A DNA stretch of 17,987 nucleotides from Microbaculum marinum. GTDB lineage: Bacteria; Pseudomonadota; Alphaproteobacteria; Rhizobiales; Tepidamorphaceae. The stretch lies in assembly GCF_042646165.1 (NCBI RefSeq), contig NZ_JBHRTC010000033.1; one strand, given 5' to 3'. Made by a program: the position numbers and the translations under genes. Shown piece after piece: positions 6,258 through 13,611 of the stretch (within the stretch, counting starts at the first letter, position 1; each line of letters starts with the position of its first letter). Below the pieces are notes generated by a model. That model searched no databases and was not told where the DNA came from. It saw nothing but the letters and a program-made list of their open reading frames with translations.

Positions 6258-6833
6258 TCAGGCCGGCTCAAGAACAGAAACTATCTGCTCGGTGACATCC
6301 TCGATATCGGCCATGCCGTCGACGCTGCGCAGATTGCCCTTCTTCTTGTAGAAGGCGATCAGCGGCGCCGTCTGGGCATGGTAGACATCCAGCCGCTTCT
6401 TCAACGCATCGACATTGTCGTCGGCACGCGGTCCGCCGACTGTCTCGCGGGCGCGCTTTTCTATCCGTTCGACCAGGATCTCGTCATCGACAGACAGTTC
6501 GACGACACCATCAAGATCCATTCCCTTCTCGTCCAGCAGGTTGTCGAGTGCCTCTGCCTGGGCGACCGTGCGTGGAAATCCGTCGAGGATGAAACCGTTC
6601 CTGCAATCCGGCTGATCGATACGCTCGGAGATGATCTGGACGACCACGTCGTCCGGAACAAGATCGCCGCGCGCCATGATGTCCTTGGCTGCCAGACCGA
6701 CGGGCGTCCCAGCGGCAACCGCGGCGCGAAGCATGTCGCCCGTCGATAGCTGCTGGATGTTGTAGCGCTCCGCCATCAGTGCGGACTGCGTGCCCTTGCC
6801 GGCCCCGGGCGGTCCCAGGAATATCAGCCTCAT
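6258..6833 (-). CDS. adk: Adenylate kinase, short-LID form
   Basis: A 191-residue adenylate kinase that converts ATP + AMP to 2 ADP in the cytoplasm. The P-loop GPPGAGKGT is at 7-15, the AMP-binding region STGDMLR at 30-36, and DGFPRT at 84-89. The LID segment between about 123 and 148 is only about 25 residues and lacks the long insert (often zinc-binding in Gram-positives) of the 214-residue E. coli type. That short form is common in alphaproteobacteria. The ATG overlaps the secY stop as ATGA, so translation is probably coupled. The open frame continues far upstream inside secY, but the correct start is the ATG giving MRLIFLGPPG. The secY-adk-rpsM order is conserved in this class. Confidence 0.98.
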   Translation of the reverse strand: MRLIFLGPPGAGKGTQSALMAERYNIQQLSTGDMLRAAVAAGTPVGLAAKDIMARGDLVPDDVVVQIISERIDQPDCRNGFILDGFPRTVAQAEALDNLLDEKGMDLDGVVELSVDDEILVERIEKRARETVGGPRADDNVDALKKRLDVYHAQTAPLIAFYKKKGNLRSVDGMADIEDVTEQIVSVLEPA

Positions 6834-8167
6834 CGGTTCCTGCGCCCCCCTCTCAAACGTGCCTTCTTGACGAGCCCCTCGTACTGATGCGCCAAAAGGT
6901 GCCCCTGGACCTGCGCCACCGTGTCCATCGTCACCGAGACCACGATCAGCAACGAGGTTCCCCCGAAGTAGAAGGGTACGTTCCAGGCTGTCACCAGGAA
7001 CTCGGGCAGCAGGCACACGAGTGTCAGGTAAAGCGCGCCGATCACGGTGATTCGCGTCAGCACGTAGTCGATGTACTCGGCGGTCCGCTCGCCCGGCCGG
7101 ATGCCCGGGATGAACCCGCCGTGCTTCTTCAGGTTGTCCGCCGTGTCCGCGGGATTGAACACCACCGCGGTATAGAAGAAGGCGAAGAAAATGATCCCGG
7201 CGGCGTAGAACAGCATGTAGAGCGGCTGTCCGTGGCCAAGCAGCGCTGTCACCGTCGTCAGCCACCCGGGTCCCTGCCCGCTGGTGAAGTTCGCGACGGT
7301 AATCGGCAGCAGCAGCAGCGAGGAGGCGAAGATCGGCGGAATCACCCCGGCGGTATTCAGTTTCAACGGCAGGTGCGATGAGTCGCCCTGGAACATCCGG
7401 TTGCCGACCTGGCGCTTGGGATACTGGATCAGCAGCCGCCGCTGGGCACGCTCCATGAACACGATGAACGCGATGACCAGCACGGACATCGCGATGATCG
7501 CGAGGATGATGCCAGTCGACATCGCACCGGTGCGGCCCAGTTCCAGCATGCCGGCGATTGCGCCCGGCAGACCGGCGACGATGCCCGCGAAGATGATCAG
7601 CGAAATGCCGTTGCCGACGCCGCGCTGGGTGATCTGCTCGCCGAGCCACATCAGAAAGACTGTGCCGCCGGTCAGCGTCACGACCGTCGAGAATCGGAAG
7701 AAAAGGCCGGGATCGTTGACCACGTTCCCCGCGCCTTCGAGACCGATGGCGATCCCGTAGGCCTGCAAGGCAGCCAGGAACACGGTTCCGTAGCGGGTGT
7801 ACTGGTTGATCGTCTTGCGGCCCTGCTCGCCCTCTTTCTTGAGCTGCTCCAGATGCGGAGACACCGCAGTCAGGAGCTGCACGATGATCGAGGCCGAGAT
7901 GTACGGCATGATGTTCAGGGCGAAGATCGCCATGCGCCCGACGGCGCCGCCGGCGAACATGTTGAACATGCCGAGAATGCCGGTCGACTGCTGCTGGAAC
8001 AGCTCGGCAACCGCCAGCGGGTTGATGCCCGGCAGCGGAATGTAGGTACCGAGCCGATAAACCAGCAGCGCACCCAGTGTGAACCAGATGCGCTGTTTCA
8101 GTTCGGTCGCCTTGGCGAGCGCGCCGAAGTTCAGGTTTGCGGCAAGTTGTTCAGCTGCTGACGCCAT
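6830..8167 (-). CDS. secY: Preprotein translocase subunit SecY
   Basis: A 445-residue SecY, the membrane channel of the Sec translocon, which works with SecE, SecG and SecA. Ten hydrophobic segments are expected and most can be seen: about 25-45, 70-92, 120-140, 155-172, 184-202, 214-235, 270-290, 312-333, 370-392 and 396-415. Recognisable pieces are PLPGIN early, the plug-region MFNMFAGGA, GNGISLIIFAGI, and the cytosolic loops with RRLLIQYPKRQVGNRMF and IRPGERTAEYIDYVLTRIT. GGAG lies 6 nt before the ATG. Length matches E. coli SecY (443). The stop overlaps adk. Confidence 0.99.
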   Translation of the reverse strand: MASAAEQLAANLNFGALAKATELKQRIWFTLGALLVYRLGTYIPLPGINPLAVAELFQQQSTGILGMFNMFAGGAVGRMAIFALNIMPYISASIIVQLLTAVSPHLEQLKKEGEQGRKTINQYTRYGTVFLAALQAYGIAIGLEGAGNVVNDPGLFFRFSTVVTLTGGTVFLMWLGEQITQRGVGNGISLIIFAGIVAGLPGAIAGMLELGRTGAMSTGIILAIIAMSVLVIAFIVFMERAQRRLLIQYPKRQVGNRMFQGDSSHLPLKLNTAGVIPPIFASSLLLLPITVANFTSGQGPGWLTTVTALLGHGQPLYMLFYAAGIIFFAFFYTAVVFNPADTADNLKKHGGFIPGIRPGERTAEYIDYVLTRITVIGALYLTLVCLLPEFLVTAWNVPFYFGGTSLLIVVSVTMDTVAQVQGHLLAHQYEGLVKKARLRGGRRNR

Positions 8168-8223
8168 GCTTATCTCCGCTGCGCGCGGCCCCTGTCAAAA
8201 GGCCGGGCGCCGCTGGCGGCTCC

Positions 8224-8859
8224 TCAGCCCTGCTCGTCCGTTCCAGCCTCTGCCGACGAATCGGTCGAGGCGTCCTTGGCTGCGGCCTTCTTGGCTGCAG
8301 GCTTTTTGGCACCCGAGGCCTTGGCATCGGCCTTGGCCTTCTTCGGCCCGGCCTTCTTCGAATCTACCTTCTCGCCTTCCGGCTTCGCCGCCTTGGGAGC
8401 GAGCGCCTCGATCTCGACGCTGCCACCGGCCTTCTCGATCGCTTCGACCGCGCTCTTCGAGGCGCCCTGAACCTTGAAGGCCACCTTGGCCTTCAGTTCG
8501 CCGCCGCCGAGAAGACGCACACCGTCCCTGGTGCGCCGCGCAATGCCTGCCGCAATCAGCGCGTCGGTGGTCACCGGCTGCTTTGCGTCCAGCTTGCCCG
8601 TGTCAAGTCCGACCTGGATGCGGTCCAGATTGACGACTGCGAACGACTTGGCAGAGATATTGGTGAACCCGCGCTTCGGCAAGCGCCGGTACAGCGGCAT
8701 CTGGCCGCCCTCAAATCCCTTGATGGCAACGCCGGTCCGCGACTTCTGGCCCTTGTGACCCCGTCCTGCCGTCTTGCCCAGCCCCGAACCGGGCCCGCGC
8801 CCAACGCGCTTGCGCGCCTGGCGGGCGCCGGGGCGATCGGCGATCTCATTGAGCTTCAT
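8224..8859 (-). CDS. rplO: 50S ribosomal protein L15 with a long Lys/Ala tail
   Basis: A 211-residue L15, a 50S assembly protein that threads into 23S rRNA. The core (1-152) has the usual glycine/arginine-rich N-terminal arm (RVGRGPGSGLGKTAGRGHKGQKSR in two adjoining pieces, 18-41), GGQMPLYRRLPKRGF (51-65) and the C-terminal KVAFKVQGASKSAVEAIEKAGG. Residues 153-211 are an added tail rich in K, A, P and G with repeats such as KKPAAKKAAAK, then a short acidic end. E. coli L15 is 144 residues, so this is about 60 longer. The frame is continuous and codon use is unchanged, so the tail looks genuine. GGAG sits 10 nt before the ATG. It follows rpmD by 22 nt. Confidence 0.97.
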   Translation of the reverse strand: MKLNEIADRPGARQARKRVGRGPGSGLGKTAGRGHKGQKSRTGVAIKGFEGGQMPLYRRLPKRGFTNISAKSFAVVNLDRIQVGLDTGKLDAKQPVTTDALIAAGIARRTRDGVRLLGGGELKAKVAFKVQGASKSAVEAIEKAGGSVEIEALAPKAAKPEGEKVDSKKAGPKKAKADAKASGAKKPAAKKAAAKDASTDSSAEAGTDEQG

Positions 8860-8881
8860 TTGTCCCGCTCTCCGTAGCCGT

Positions 8882-9079
8882 TCAATTTTCCTCGACCACG
8901 CGCACGAGGTGACCGACCTTGCCGATCATCCCGCGCACGGCCGGGGTATCTTCCAACGTCCGCCGCCGGTGCATCTTGTTCAGCCCGAGGCCGATCAGCG
9001 TCGCGCGCTGGTCTCCTGGACGGCGGATCGGCGAACCGATCTGCTCGACCGTAATCGTCTTGTCGCTCTTCTTGGCCAT
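8882..9079 (-). CDS. rpmD: 50S ribosomal protein L30
   Basis: A 65-residue L30, a small 50S protein. The sequence TITVEQIGSPIRRPGDQRATLIGLGLNKMHRRR (in pieces, 8-40) is the family core, where the I-G-S-x-I-R and L-G-L-x-K/R motifs are diagnostic. It ends in GMIGKVGHLVRVVEE. GGGAGA lies about 7 nt before the ATG. It stands between rpsE and rplO, the standard place. L30 is missing from some bacteria, but this copy is intact. Confidence 0.97.
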   Translation of the reverse strand: MAKKSDKTITVEQIGSPIRRPGDQRATLIGLGLNKMHRRRTLEDTPAVRGMIGKVGHLVRVVEEN

Positions 9080-9109
9080 CAGACCGTCTCCCGGATTCTA
9101 TCCTGAGCC

Positions 9110-9664
9110 TCAGGCCTCGGCAGCCGCGTCGGCGACCGCATCGCGGCGCCGCGACTGCAGAGCGGAAACTTTCAGGCCGCGCCGCGCTGCAACAGAGCGG
9201 GGGCTATCCTCACCCTTCAGCGCCTCGAAAGTGGCCCGAACCATGTTGTAGGGGTTCGACGAGCCGAGCGACTTGGCGACGACGTCGTGAACGCCCAGCG
9301 TCTCGAACACGGCGCGCATCGGCCCGCCGGCGATTATGCCCGTGCCGGGAGGAGCGGCGCGAAGAACCACCTTGCCCGCTCCCCAGCGCCCGGCGACGTC
9401 GTGGTGCAGCGTGCGGCCCTCGCGCAGCGGAACGCGCATCATCGAGCGCTTCGCCGACTCCGTCGCCTTGCGGATCGCTTCCGGCACCTCGCGCGCCTTG
9501 CCATGACCGAACCCGACACGGCCCTTCTGGTCACCGACGACGACCAGGGCGGCGAAACCGAACCGGCGACCGCCCTTCACCACCTTGGCGACGCGATTGA
9601 TGTGCACGAGCTTGTCAACGAATTCGCTGTCGCGCTCGCGATCTTCTCTCATCCGACCTGCCAC
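9110..9664 (-). CDS. rpsE: 30S ribosomal protein S5
   Basis: A 184-residue S5, which helps control decoding accuracy and mRNA unwinding at the entry site. The double-stranded RNA-binding-like N-domain is clear in FVDKLVHINRVAKVVKGGRR (16-35) and VGDQKGRVGFGHGKAREVP (44-62). The C-domain has GTGIIAGGPMRAVFE and SLGSSNPYNMVRATFEAL. The start used is GTG with AAGGA about 8 nt upstream. An ATG at 9652 (residue 5) is the alternative, with a poorer site. Compared with E. coli (167 residues) it has a slightly longer charged N-terminus and a C-terminal extension after RRGLKVSALQSRR. Confidence 0.97.
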   Translation of the reverse strand: MAGRMREDRERDSEFVDKLVHINRVAKVVKGGRRFGFAALVVVGDQKGRVGFGHGKAREVPEAIRKATESAKRSMMRVPLREGRTLHHDVAGRWGAGKVVLRAAPPGTGIIAGGPMRAVFETLGVHDVVAKSLGSSNPYNMVRATFEALKGEDSPRSVAARRGLKVSALQSRRRDAVADAAAEA

Positions 9665-9698
9665 GTCGTACTTCCTTTTCCTGTCGCGTCCGGCCGCC

Positions 9699-10061
9699 TC
9701 AGAATTCGAGGCCGCCCTCGCGCGCTGCTTCGGCGAGTGCCTTGACCCGCCCGTGATAGAGATAACCGCCCCGGTCGAAGACGACTTCCTTGACGCCCGC
9801 CTTCGTCGCGCGCTCGGCGATCAGCTTGCCGATCTCCGAAGCAGCGCTCTGGTCCGCGCCGGTTTTCAGCTTGCCGCGCAGATCCTTTTCCAACGTCGAC
9901 GCAGCGGCCAGCGTCCGGCCGTCAGCGTCGTCGATGACCTGCGCGTAGATGTTCTTCGACGAGCGGAAGATGCTCAACCGTGGCCGGCCGTTCGCCGCGC
10001 GACGAATCGACCGCCGCACACGCAGCGTCCGCTTCTCGCGATTTGTCAGTCCCTTGCTCAT
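9699..10061 (-). CDS. rplR: 50S ribosomal protein L18
   Basis: A 120-residue L18, which binds 5S rRNA and helps dock it in the central protuberance with L5 and L25. The basic N-terminus with TNREKRTLRVRRSIR, the strand RPRLSIFRSSKNIYAQVIDD (26-45), AAASTLEK, and the C-terminal FDRGGYLYHGRVKALAEAAREGGLEF (in pieces) are all typical. Length is close to E. coli (117). It lies 11 nt after rplF. Confidence 0.98.
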   Translation of the reverse strand: MSKGLTNREKRTLRVRRSIRRAANGRPRLSIFRSSKNIYAQVIDDADGRTLAAASTLEKDLRGKLKTGADQSAASEIGKLIAERATKAGVKEVVFDRGGYLYHGRVKALAEAAREGGLEF

Positions 10062-10072
10062 AGCCGATCTCG

Positions 10073-10606
10073 CTACTTCTTCTTGCCTTCCTTGCGGAAG
10101 ACGTACTCGCCCTCGTACCGGACGCCCTTGCCCTTGTAGGGCTCCGGCGGACGGAAACGCCTTATCTCTGAGGCAACCTGGCCGACGCGCTGCTTGTCGA
10201 TGCCGGAGATGACGACCTCGGTGGGCTTCGGACAGGCAATCTCGATCCCTTCGGGGATCGGGTAATTGACGTCATGGCTGAAGCCCAGCGCGAGCTGCAG
10301 GTTCTTGCCCTGCACCTGGGCGCGATAACCGACGCCCTGGATCTCGAGCTTGCGAGTATATCCCTCGCTCACCCCCACCACGATGTTGGACACCAGCGTC
10401 CGCGACAGGCCCCACATCGACCGGGCGCGCTTGGAATCGTCGCGCGGATCGACCTGGATACCATCGTCGGTCATCTCGACCTTCACTTCGTCGTTCAGCA
10501 CTACCGAGAGCGCACCCTTCGGGCCCTTTGTGGACACCGTCTGGCCCTCGATCGTGGCCGTTACACCGCCAGGGACGGCTACCGGCTTCTTCCCGATACG
10601 CGACAT
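10073..10606 (-). CDS. rplF: 50S ribosomal protein L6
   Basis: A 177-residue L6, placed near the GTPase-associated centre and the sarcin-ricin loop of the 50S. It starts MSRIGKKPVAVPGGVTATI and shows the two tandem alpha/beta repeats of the family. The second holds IPEGIEIACPKPTEVVISG followed by DKQRVGQVASEIRRFRPPEP (153 onward), then the glycine-rich YKGKGVRYEGEYV. Length equals E. coli L6. It follows rpsH by 34 nt and precedes rplR by 11 nt. Confidence 0.99.
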   Translation of the reverse strand: MSRIGKKPVAVPGGVTATIEGQTVSTKGPKGALSVVLNDEVKVEMTDDGIQVDPRDDSKRARSMWGLSRTLVSNIVVGVSEGYTRKLEIQGVGYRAQVQGKNLQLALGFSHDVNYPIPEGIEIACPKPTEVVISGIDKQRVGQVASEIRRFRPPEPYKGKGVRYEGEYVFRKEGKKK

Positions 10607-10640
10607 CGAATCGTCTCCGATCGTTTTCTGTCGGCCTACG

Positions 10641-11039
10641 TCAGAAGACGCGGCACAATACCTCGCCGCCGACGTTCTCTTCGCGCGCCTTCCAATCGGA
10701 CATCACGCCCTTCGGAGTCGACACGATGGACACGCCGAGACCGTTGTTGACCGTGGGGAGCGTCTTCACCGAGGCGTACACCCGACGACCGGGCTTCGAC
10801 ACCCGCTCGATCGTCTGAATCACGGGCGCCCCGTCGAAATACTTGAGCTCGATCTCGAACTCCGACTTTCCGCCGTCATAGTCAACCTGCGCATAGCCGC
10901 GGATGTAACCCTCGGCCTGCAGCACATCGAGCACACGACGGCGAAGCGACGAGGCCGGCGTCGTAACCTTTGATTTCCGCCGCATCTGCGCATTGCGGAT
11001 GCGGGTCAGCATGTCACCGAGAGGATCGGACATGGACAT
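10641..11039 (-). CDS. rpsH: 30S ribosomal protein S8
   Basis: A 132-residue S8, a primary 16S rRNA-binding protein of the 30S platform. In E. coli it also represses the spc operon by binding mRNA near rplE. It shows DPLGDMLTRIRNAQ (5-18), a central GKSEFEIELKYFDG stretch, and the C-terminal RNA-binding signature GLGVSIVSTPKGVMSDWKAR. Two ATGs lie two codons apart (11039 and 11033); the MSMSDPLGD start is the usual one in alphaproteobacteria. It is 11 nt downstream of rpsN, whose end supplies the GAGG ribosome site. Confidence 0.98.
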   Translation of the reverse strand: MSMSDPLGDMLTRIRNAQMRRKSKVTTPASSLRRRVLDVLQAEGYIRGYAQVDYDGGKSEFEIELKYFDGAPVIQTIERVSKPGRRVYASVKTLPTVNNGLGVSIVSTPKGVMSDWKAREENVGGEVLCRVF

Positions 11040-11050
11040 TTTCTAATACC

Positions 11051-11356
11051 TCACCAGCTCGACTTGACCATGCCGGGGATCAGGCCCTTGGAGCCGAGTT
11101 CCCGAAGCGCGATTCGCGACAGCTTGAGCTTGCGGTAGAAACCGCGCGGCCTGCCGGAGACTTCGCAGCGATTGCGAATTCGCGACGGCGCCGAGTTGCG
11201 CGGCAGTTCGGCAAGCTTGAGACGCGCCTGGAAGCGCTCTTCCGTCGACAGGTTCGCGTCGTCGGCGATCGCCTTCAGCCGCTCGCGCTTGCCAGCATAT
11301 TTCTTGGCAAGCTGCGCACGGTGCCGATTCTTCTCGATCGCGCTTTTCTTGGCCAT
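11051..11356 (-). CDS. rpsN: 30S ribosomal protein S14, zinc-free long form
   Basis: A 101-residue S14 of the 30S head. It is the long form without the CxxC pairs that bind zinc in the short form; the one cysteine is in RNRCEVSGRPRGFYRK. The sequence KKSAIEKNRHRAQLAKKYA (3-21) and the C-terminus GLIPGMVKSSW are diagnostic. The frame is open upstream for another 35 or so codons, but the start at 11356 gives the family N-terminus and has AGGAGG about 6 nt upstream. It follows rplE by 32 nt. Confidence 0.98.
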   Translation of the reverse strand: MAKKSAIEKNRHRAQLAKKYAGKRERLKAIADDANLSTEERFQARLKLAELPRNSAPSRIRNRCEVSGRPRGFYRKLKLSRIALRELGSKGLIPGMVKSSW

Positions 11357-11388
11357 TGATAACCTCCTGAGAACTTCCGCCGGGCCGA

Positions 11389-11946
11389 TCAGGCGCGGAA
11401 GGGGAAATTGAAGGCCTTGAGCAGGGCCCGGGCCTCGTCGTCTGACTTCGCCGTAGTGCATACGACGACATCCATGCCCATCACCTGGTCCACCTTGTCG
11501 TAATCGATCTCCGGGAACACGATGTGTTCCTTGATACCGGTCGCGTAGTTGCCGCGCCCGTCGAAGCTCTTCGGATTCAGCCCGCGGAAATCGCGCACGC
11601 GGGGCAGCGCAATGTTCACGAACCGGTCGAGGAACTCGAACATCTGCGCCTTGCGCAGCGTCACCTTGGCACCGATCGCCATGCCCTCGCGCAGCTTGAA
11701 CGTCGCAATCGACGTGCGCGCCTTGGTGACGACGGCCCTCTGGCCGGCGATCAGGCTCAGATCCTCGGCGGCGGAACGGGCACGCTTCTGGTCGCCTACC
11801 GCTTCGCCCACACCGATATTGAGCACGATCTTGTCGAGCTTCGGCACCTGCATTTCGTTGGTGTAGCCGAACTCTTCCTTGAGCTGCGGGCGCACAACGT
11901 CACGATAGTGGGTCCGGAGCCTCGGCTCATATGCTGCTTCAGCCAT
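11389..11946 (-). CDS. rplE: 50S ribosomal protein L5
   Basis: A 185-residue L5, which binds 5S rRNA and contacts the P-site tRNA and bridge B1b. The motif VPKLDKIVLNIGVGEAV (33-49), the segment QRAVVTKARTSIATFKLREG (68-87), the loop LPRVRDFRGLNPKSFDGRGN, and the end DDEARALLKAFNFPFR are all family hallmarks. The ATG overlaps the end of rplX by 8 nt, and GGGAGA within rplX provides the ribosome site. This is consistent with coupled translation. Confidence 0.99.
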   Translation of the reverse strand: MAEAAYEPRLRTHYRDVVRPQLKEEFGYTNEMQVPKLDKIVLNIGVGEAVGDQKRARSAAEDLSLIAGQRAVVTKARTSIATFKLREGMAIGAKVTLRKAQMFEFLDRFVNIALPRVRDFRGLNPKSFDGRGNYATGIKEHIVFPEIDYDKVDQVMGMDVVVCTTAKSDDEARALLKAFNFPFRA

Positions 11947-12259
11947 CGATCTCTTCTCCCGATCGCTTGGCGAAACGCACCTTGCGACCGTCCTTCAAAG
12001 TCTTGAATCCGACCCGCGAAGGCTTGCCGTCCTTCGGGTCCGTCAGCGCCAGGTTCGACAGGTGGATCGGAGCTTCCTTCTGGCGGATGCCCCCTTCCTC
12101 CGAAGCCGTCTGCTTCTGATGGCGGGTCACCATGTTGACACCCTGCACGATCGCCCGGTTTTCCTTGGGCATCATCTGCAGAACGTCGCCGCTGCGGCCC
12201 TTGTCGCGCCCGCTGAGCACGACGACGCGGTCGCCCTTCCTGATCTTCGCCATCGACAT
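11939..12259 (-). CDS. rplX: 50S ribosomal protein L24
   Basis: A 106-residue L24, an early-binding 50S assembly initiator near the exit tunnel. The KOW-type segment KIRKGDRVVVLSGRDKGRSG (5-24) and VQGVNMVTRHQK (38-49) identify it. Three starts are possible: GTG 12262, ATG 12259 and ATG 12253. I use 12259. It overlaps the rplN stop as TGATG and lies 7 nt after GGAGG. Starting at 12253 gives MAKIRKGD but leaves a 13-nt spacing. It overlaps rplE by 8 nt at its 3' end. Confidence 0.96.
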   Translation of the reverse strand: MSMAKIRKGDRVVVLSGRDKGRSGDVLQMMPKENRAIVQGVNMVTRHQKQTASEEGGIRQKEAPIHLSNLALTDPKDGKPSRVGFKTLKDGRKVRFAKRSGEEIDG

Positions 12260-12627
12260 CACAACACCTCCGGGGCGAGCGAAACGATCTTCATGTGCTT
12301 CTTCGCCCTCAGCTCACGCGGAACCGGCCCGAAGATACGGGTGCCGATCGGCTCTTCCTGGTTGTTCACCAGGACGGCGGCATTGCGGTCGAAGCGAATC
12401 ACGCTGCCGTCCGGACGGCGGATATCCTTCGCGGTGCGCACGACGACGGCACGCATGACGTCGCCCTTCTTCACGCGGCCGCGCGGGATTGCCTCCTTCA
12501 CCGACACCACGATGATGTCGCCGACATGGGCATACTTGCGCTTCGACCCGCCCAGCACCTTGATGCACTGCACCCGGCGCGCACCGGAATTGTCGGCGAC
12601 ATCGAGATTGGTCTGCATCTGGATCAT
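12259..12627 (-). CDS. rplN: 50S ribosomal protein L14
   Basis: A 122-residue L14 of the 50S intersubunit face, where it forms bridges with the 30S and is the target of the silencing factor RsfS. The sequence MIQMQTNLDVADNSGARRVQ (1-20), VLGGSKRKYAHVGDI, and the ending GPVPRELRAKKHMKIVSLAPEVL (in pieces) are canonical. AGAGG lies about 7 nt before the ATG. It opens the spc block and follows rpsQ by 85 nt, the largest gap between the S10 and spc blocks. That gap shows no promoter I would defend. Confidence 0.99.
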   Translation of the reverse strand: MIQMQTNLDVADNSGARRVQCIKVLGGSKRKYAHVGDIIVVSVKEAIPRGRVKKGDVMRAVVVRTAKDIRRPDGSVIRFDRNAAVLVNNQEEPIGTRIFGPVPRELRAKKHMKIVSLAPEVL

Positions 12628-12712
12628 GGCCGGCCTCTTGTCCTTTTCTTCCCGCGCTCCGGACGACGTCGAGACGTCCGTCCGTCACGCGAACCCTTGT
12701 TCCAACCGTTCC

Positions 12713-12943
12713 CTACTCGGCCAGCGCTACCCAGCGCTTCTGGCGCGAGATCGGGGCACATTCCTCGATCCTGACCATGTCGCCGACCTTGTACTTATTG
12801 TCGGCGTCATGGGCGTGATACTTCTTGCTCGTGCGGACCGTCTTCTTCAGCAGCGGATGGGTGTAGCGGCGCTCCACCTGAACGACGATGGTCTTGTCGT
12901 TCTTGTCGCTGACGACGGTGCCATGCAGAATTCTTTTCGGCAT
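12713..12943 (-). CDS. rpsQ: 30S ribosomal protein S17
   Basis: A 76-residue S17, a primary 16S rRNA-binding protein with an OB fold. It begins MPKRILHGTVVSDKNDKTIV and carries VERRYTHPLLKKTVRTSKKYHAHD (in pieces, 23-46), followed by YKVGDMVRIEECAPISRQKRW. The family signature G-D-x-V-x-I-x-E-x-x-P-x-S is intact. The start at 12943 is chosen because it yields the canonical N-terminus; the frame continues upstream into rpmC. It follows rpmC by 10 nt. Confidence 0.98.
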   Translation of the reverse strand: MPKRILHGTVVSDKNDKTIVVQVERRYTHPLLKKTVRTSKKYHAHDADNKYKVGDMVRIEECAPISRQKRWVALAE

Positions 12944-12953
12944 CTTATGAACC

Positions 12954-13154
12954 TCAAGCCTTTGCCGAGCGGGCCTTGCCGGCCAGCACGGTGCGCACAC
13001 GCGCGATATCGCGACGGACCTGACGCACGCGCGCAGTATTCTCGAGCTGCCCGGTGGCCTGCTGGAAGCGCAGGTTGAACTGCTCCTTCTTCAGGTTCCC
13101 GAGTTCGCTGCGCAGCTCGTCTTCGGTCTTCGACCAGGCATCGCTCGCCTTCAT
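12954..13154 (-). CDS. rpmC: 50S ribosomal protein L29
   Basis: A 66-residue L29, a helical 50S protein at the tunnel exit, part of the docking site for signal recognition particle and trigger factor. It shows two helices, with DELRSELGNLKKEQFNLRFQ in the first and the diagnostic ENTARVRQVRRDIARVRTVL in the second. The ATG at 13154 has GGAG 8 nt upstream. A GTG at 13163 overlaps that site and is unlikely. It lies 15 nt after rplP. Confidence 0.97.
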   Translation of the reverse strand: MKASDAWSKTEDELRSELGNLKKEQFNLRFQQATGQLENTARVRQVRRDIARVRTVLAGKARSAKA

Positions 13155-13169
13155 CTCGATCACTCCGAC

Positions 13170-13583
13170 TTACTCGCCCAGACGCGCAACAAAGCGCGTC
13201 TTGATCGGCAGTTTGGCAGCCCCGAGCCGCAGCGCCTCGCGCGCGATATCGGCCGGCACACCGTCGATTTCGAACATGATCCGGCCGGGCTTCACCTTGG
13301 CCGCCCAGAATTCCGGCGCACCCTTGCCCTTGCCCATGCGCACCTCGGTCGGCTTCTTCGACACCGGAACGTCAGGGAAGATGCGGATCCAGACGCGGCC
13401 GGCACGCTTCATGTGACGCGTGATGGCGCGACGCGCGGCCTCGATCTGGCGCGCGGTGACCCGCTCCGGTTCCAGGGCCTTGATCCCGTAGGAACCGAAG
13501 TTCAGCTGGTTGCCGCTCGACGCAACGCCGCGGATGCGGCCTTTGTGCTGCTTGCGGAACTTGGTGCGCTTGGGTTGCAGCAT
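13170..13583 (-). CDS. rplP: 50S ribosomal protein L16
   Basis: A 137-residue L16, which lines the A-site tRNA region of the 50S and is needed for late assembly. It begins MLQPKRTKFRKQHKGRIRG and contains FGSYGIKALEPERVTARQIE (29-48), then RRAITRHMKRAGRVWIRIFPD and KPTEVRMGKGKGAPEFWAAKV (in pieces). These match the L10e/L16 signature with the basic GKGKG loop. Length is one more than E. coli (136). It follows rpsC by 28 nt. Confidence 0.99.
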   Translation of the reverse strand: MLQPKRTKFRKQHKGRIRGVASSGNQLNFGSYGIKALEPERVTARQIEAARRAITRHMKRAGRVWIRIFPDVPVSKKPTEVRMGKGKGAPEFWAAKVKPGRIMFEIDGVPADIAREALRLGAAKLPIKTRFVARLGE

Positions 13584-13611
13584 GATTCTTCTCGCTTAAG
13601 CTCCTGTCGCC

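Noticed and set aside
12665..12678. Two GACGTC palindromes 2 nt apart in the rpsQ-rplN gap, considered as a regulatory site
   Set aside because: Very short and common in GC-rich DNA, with no nearby promoter I could support.
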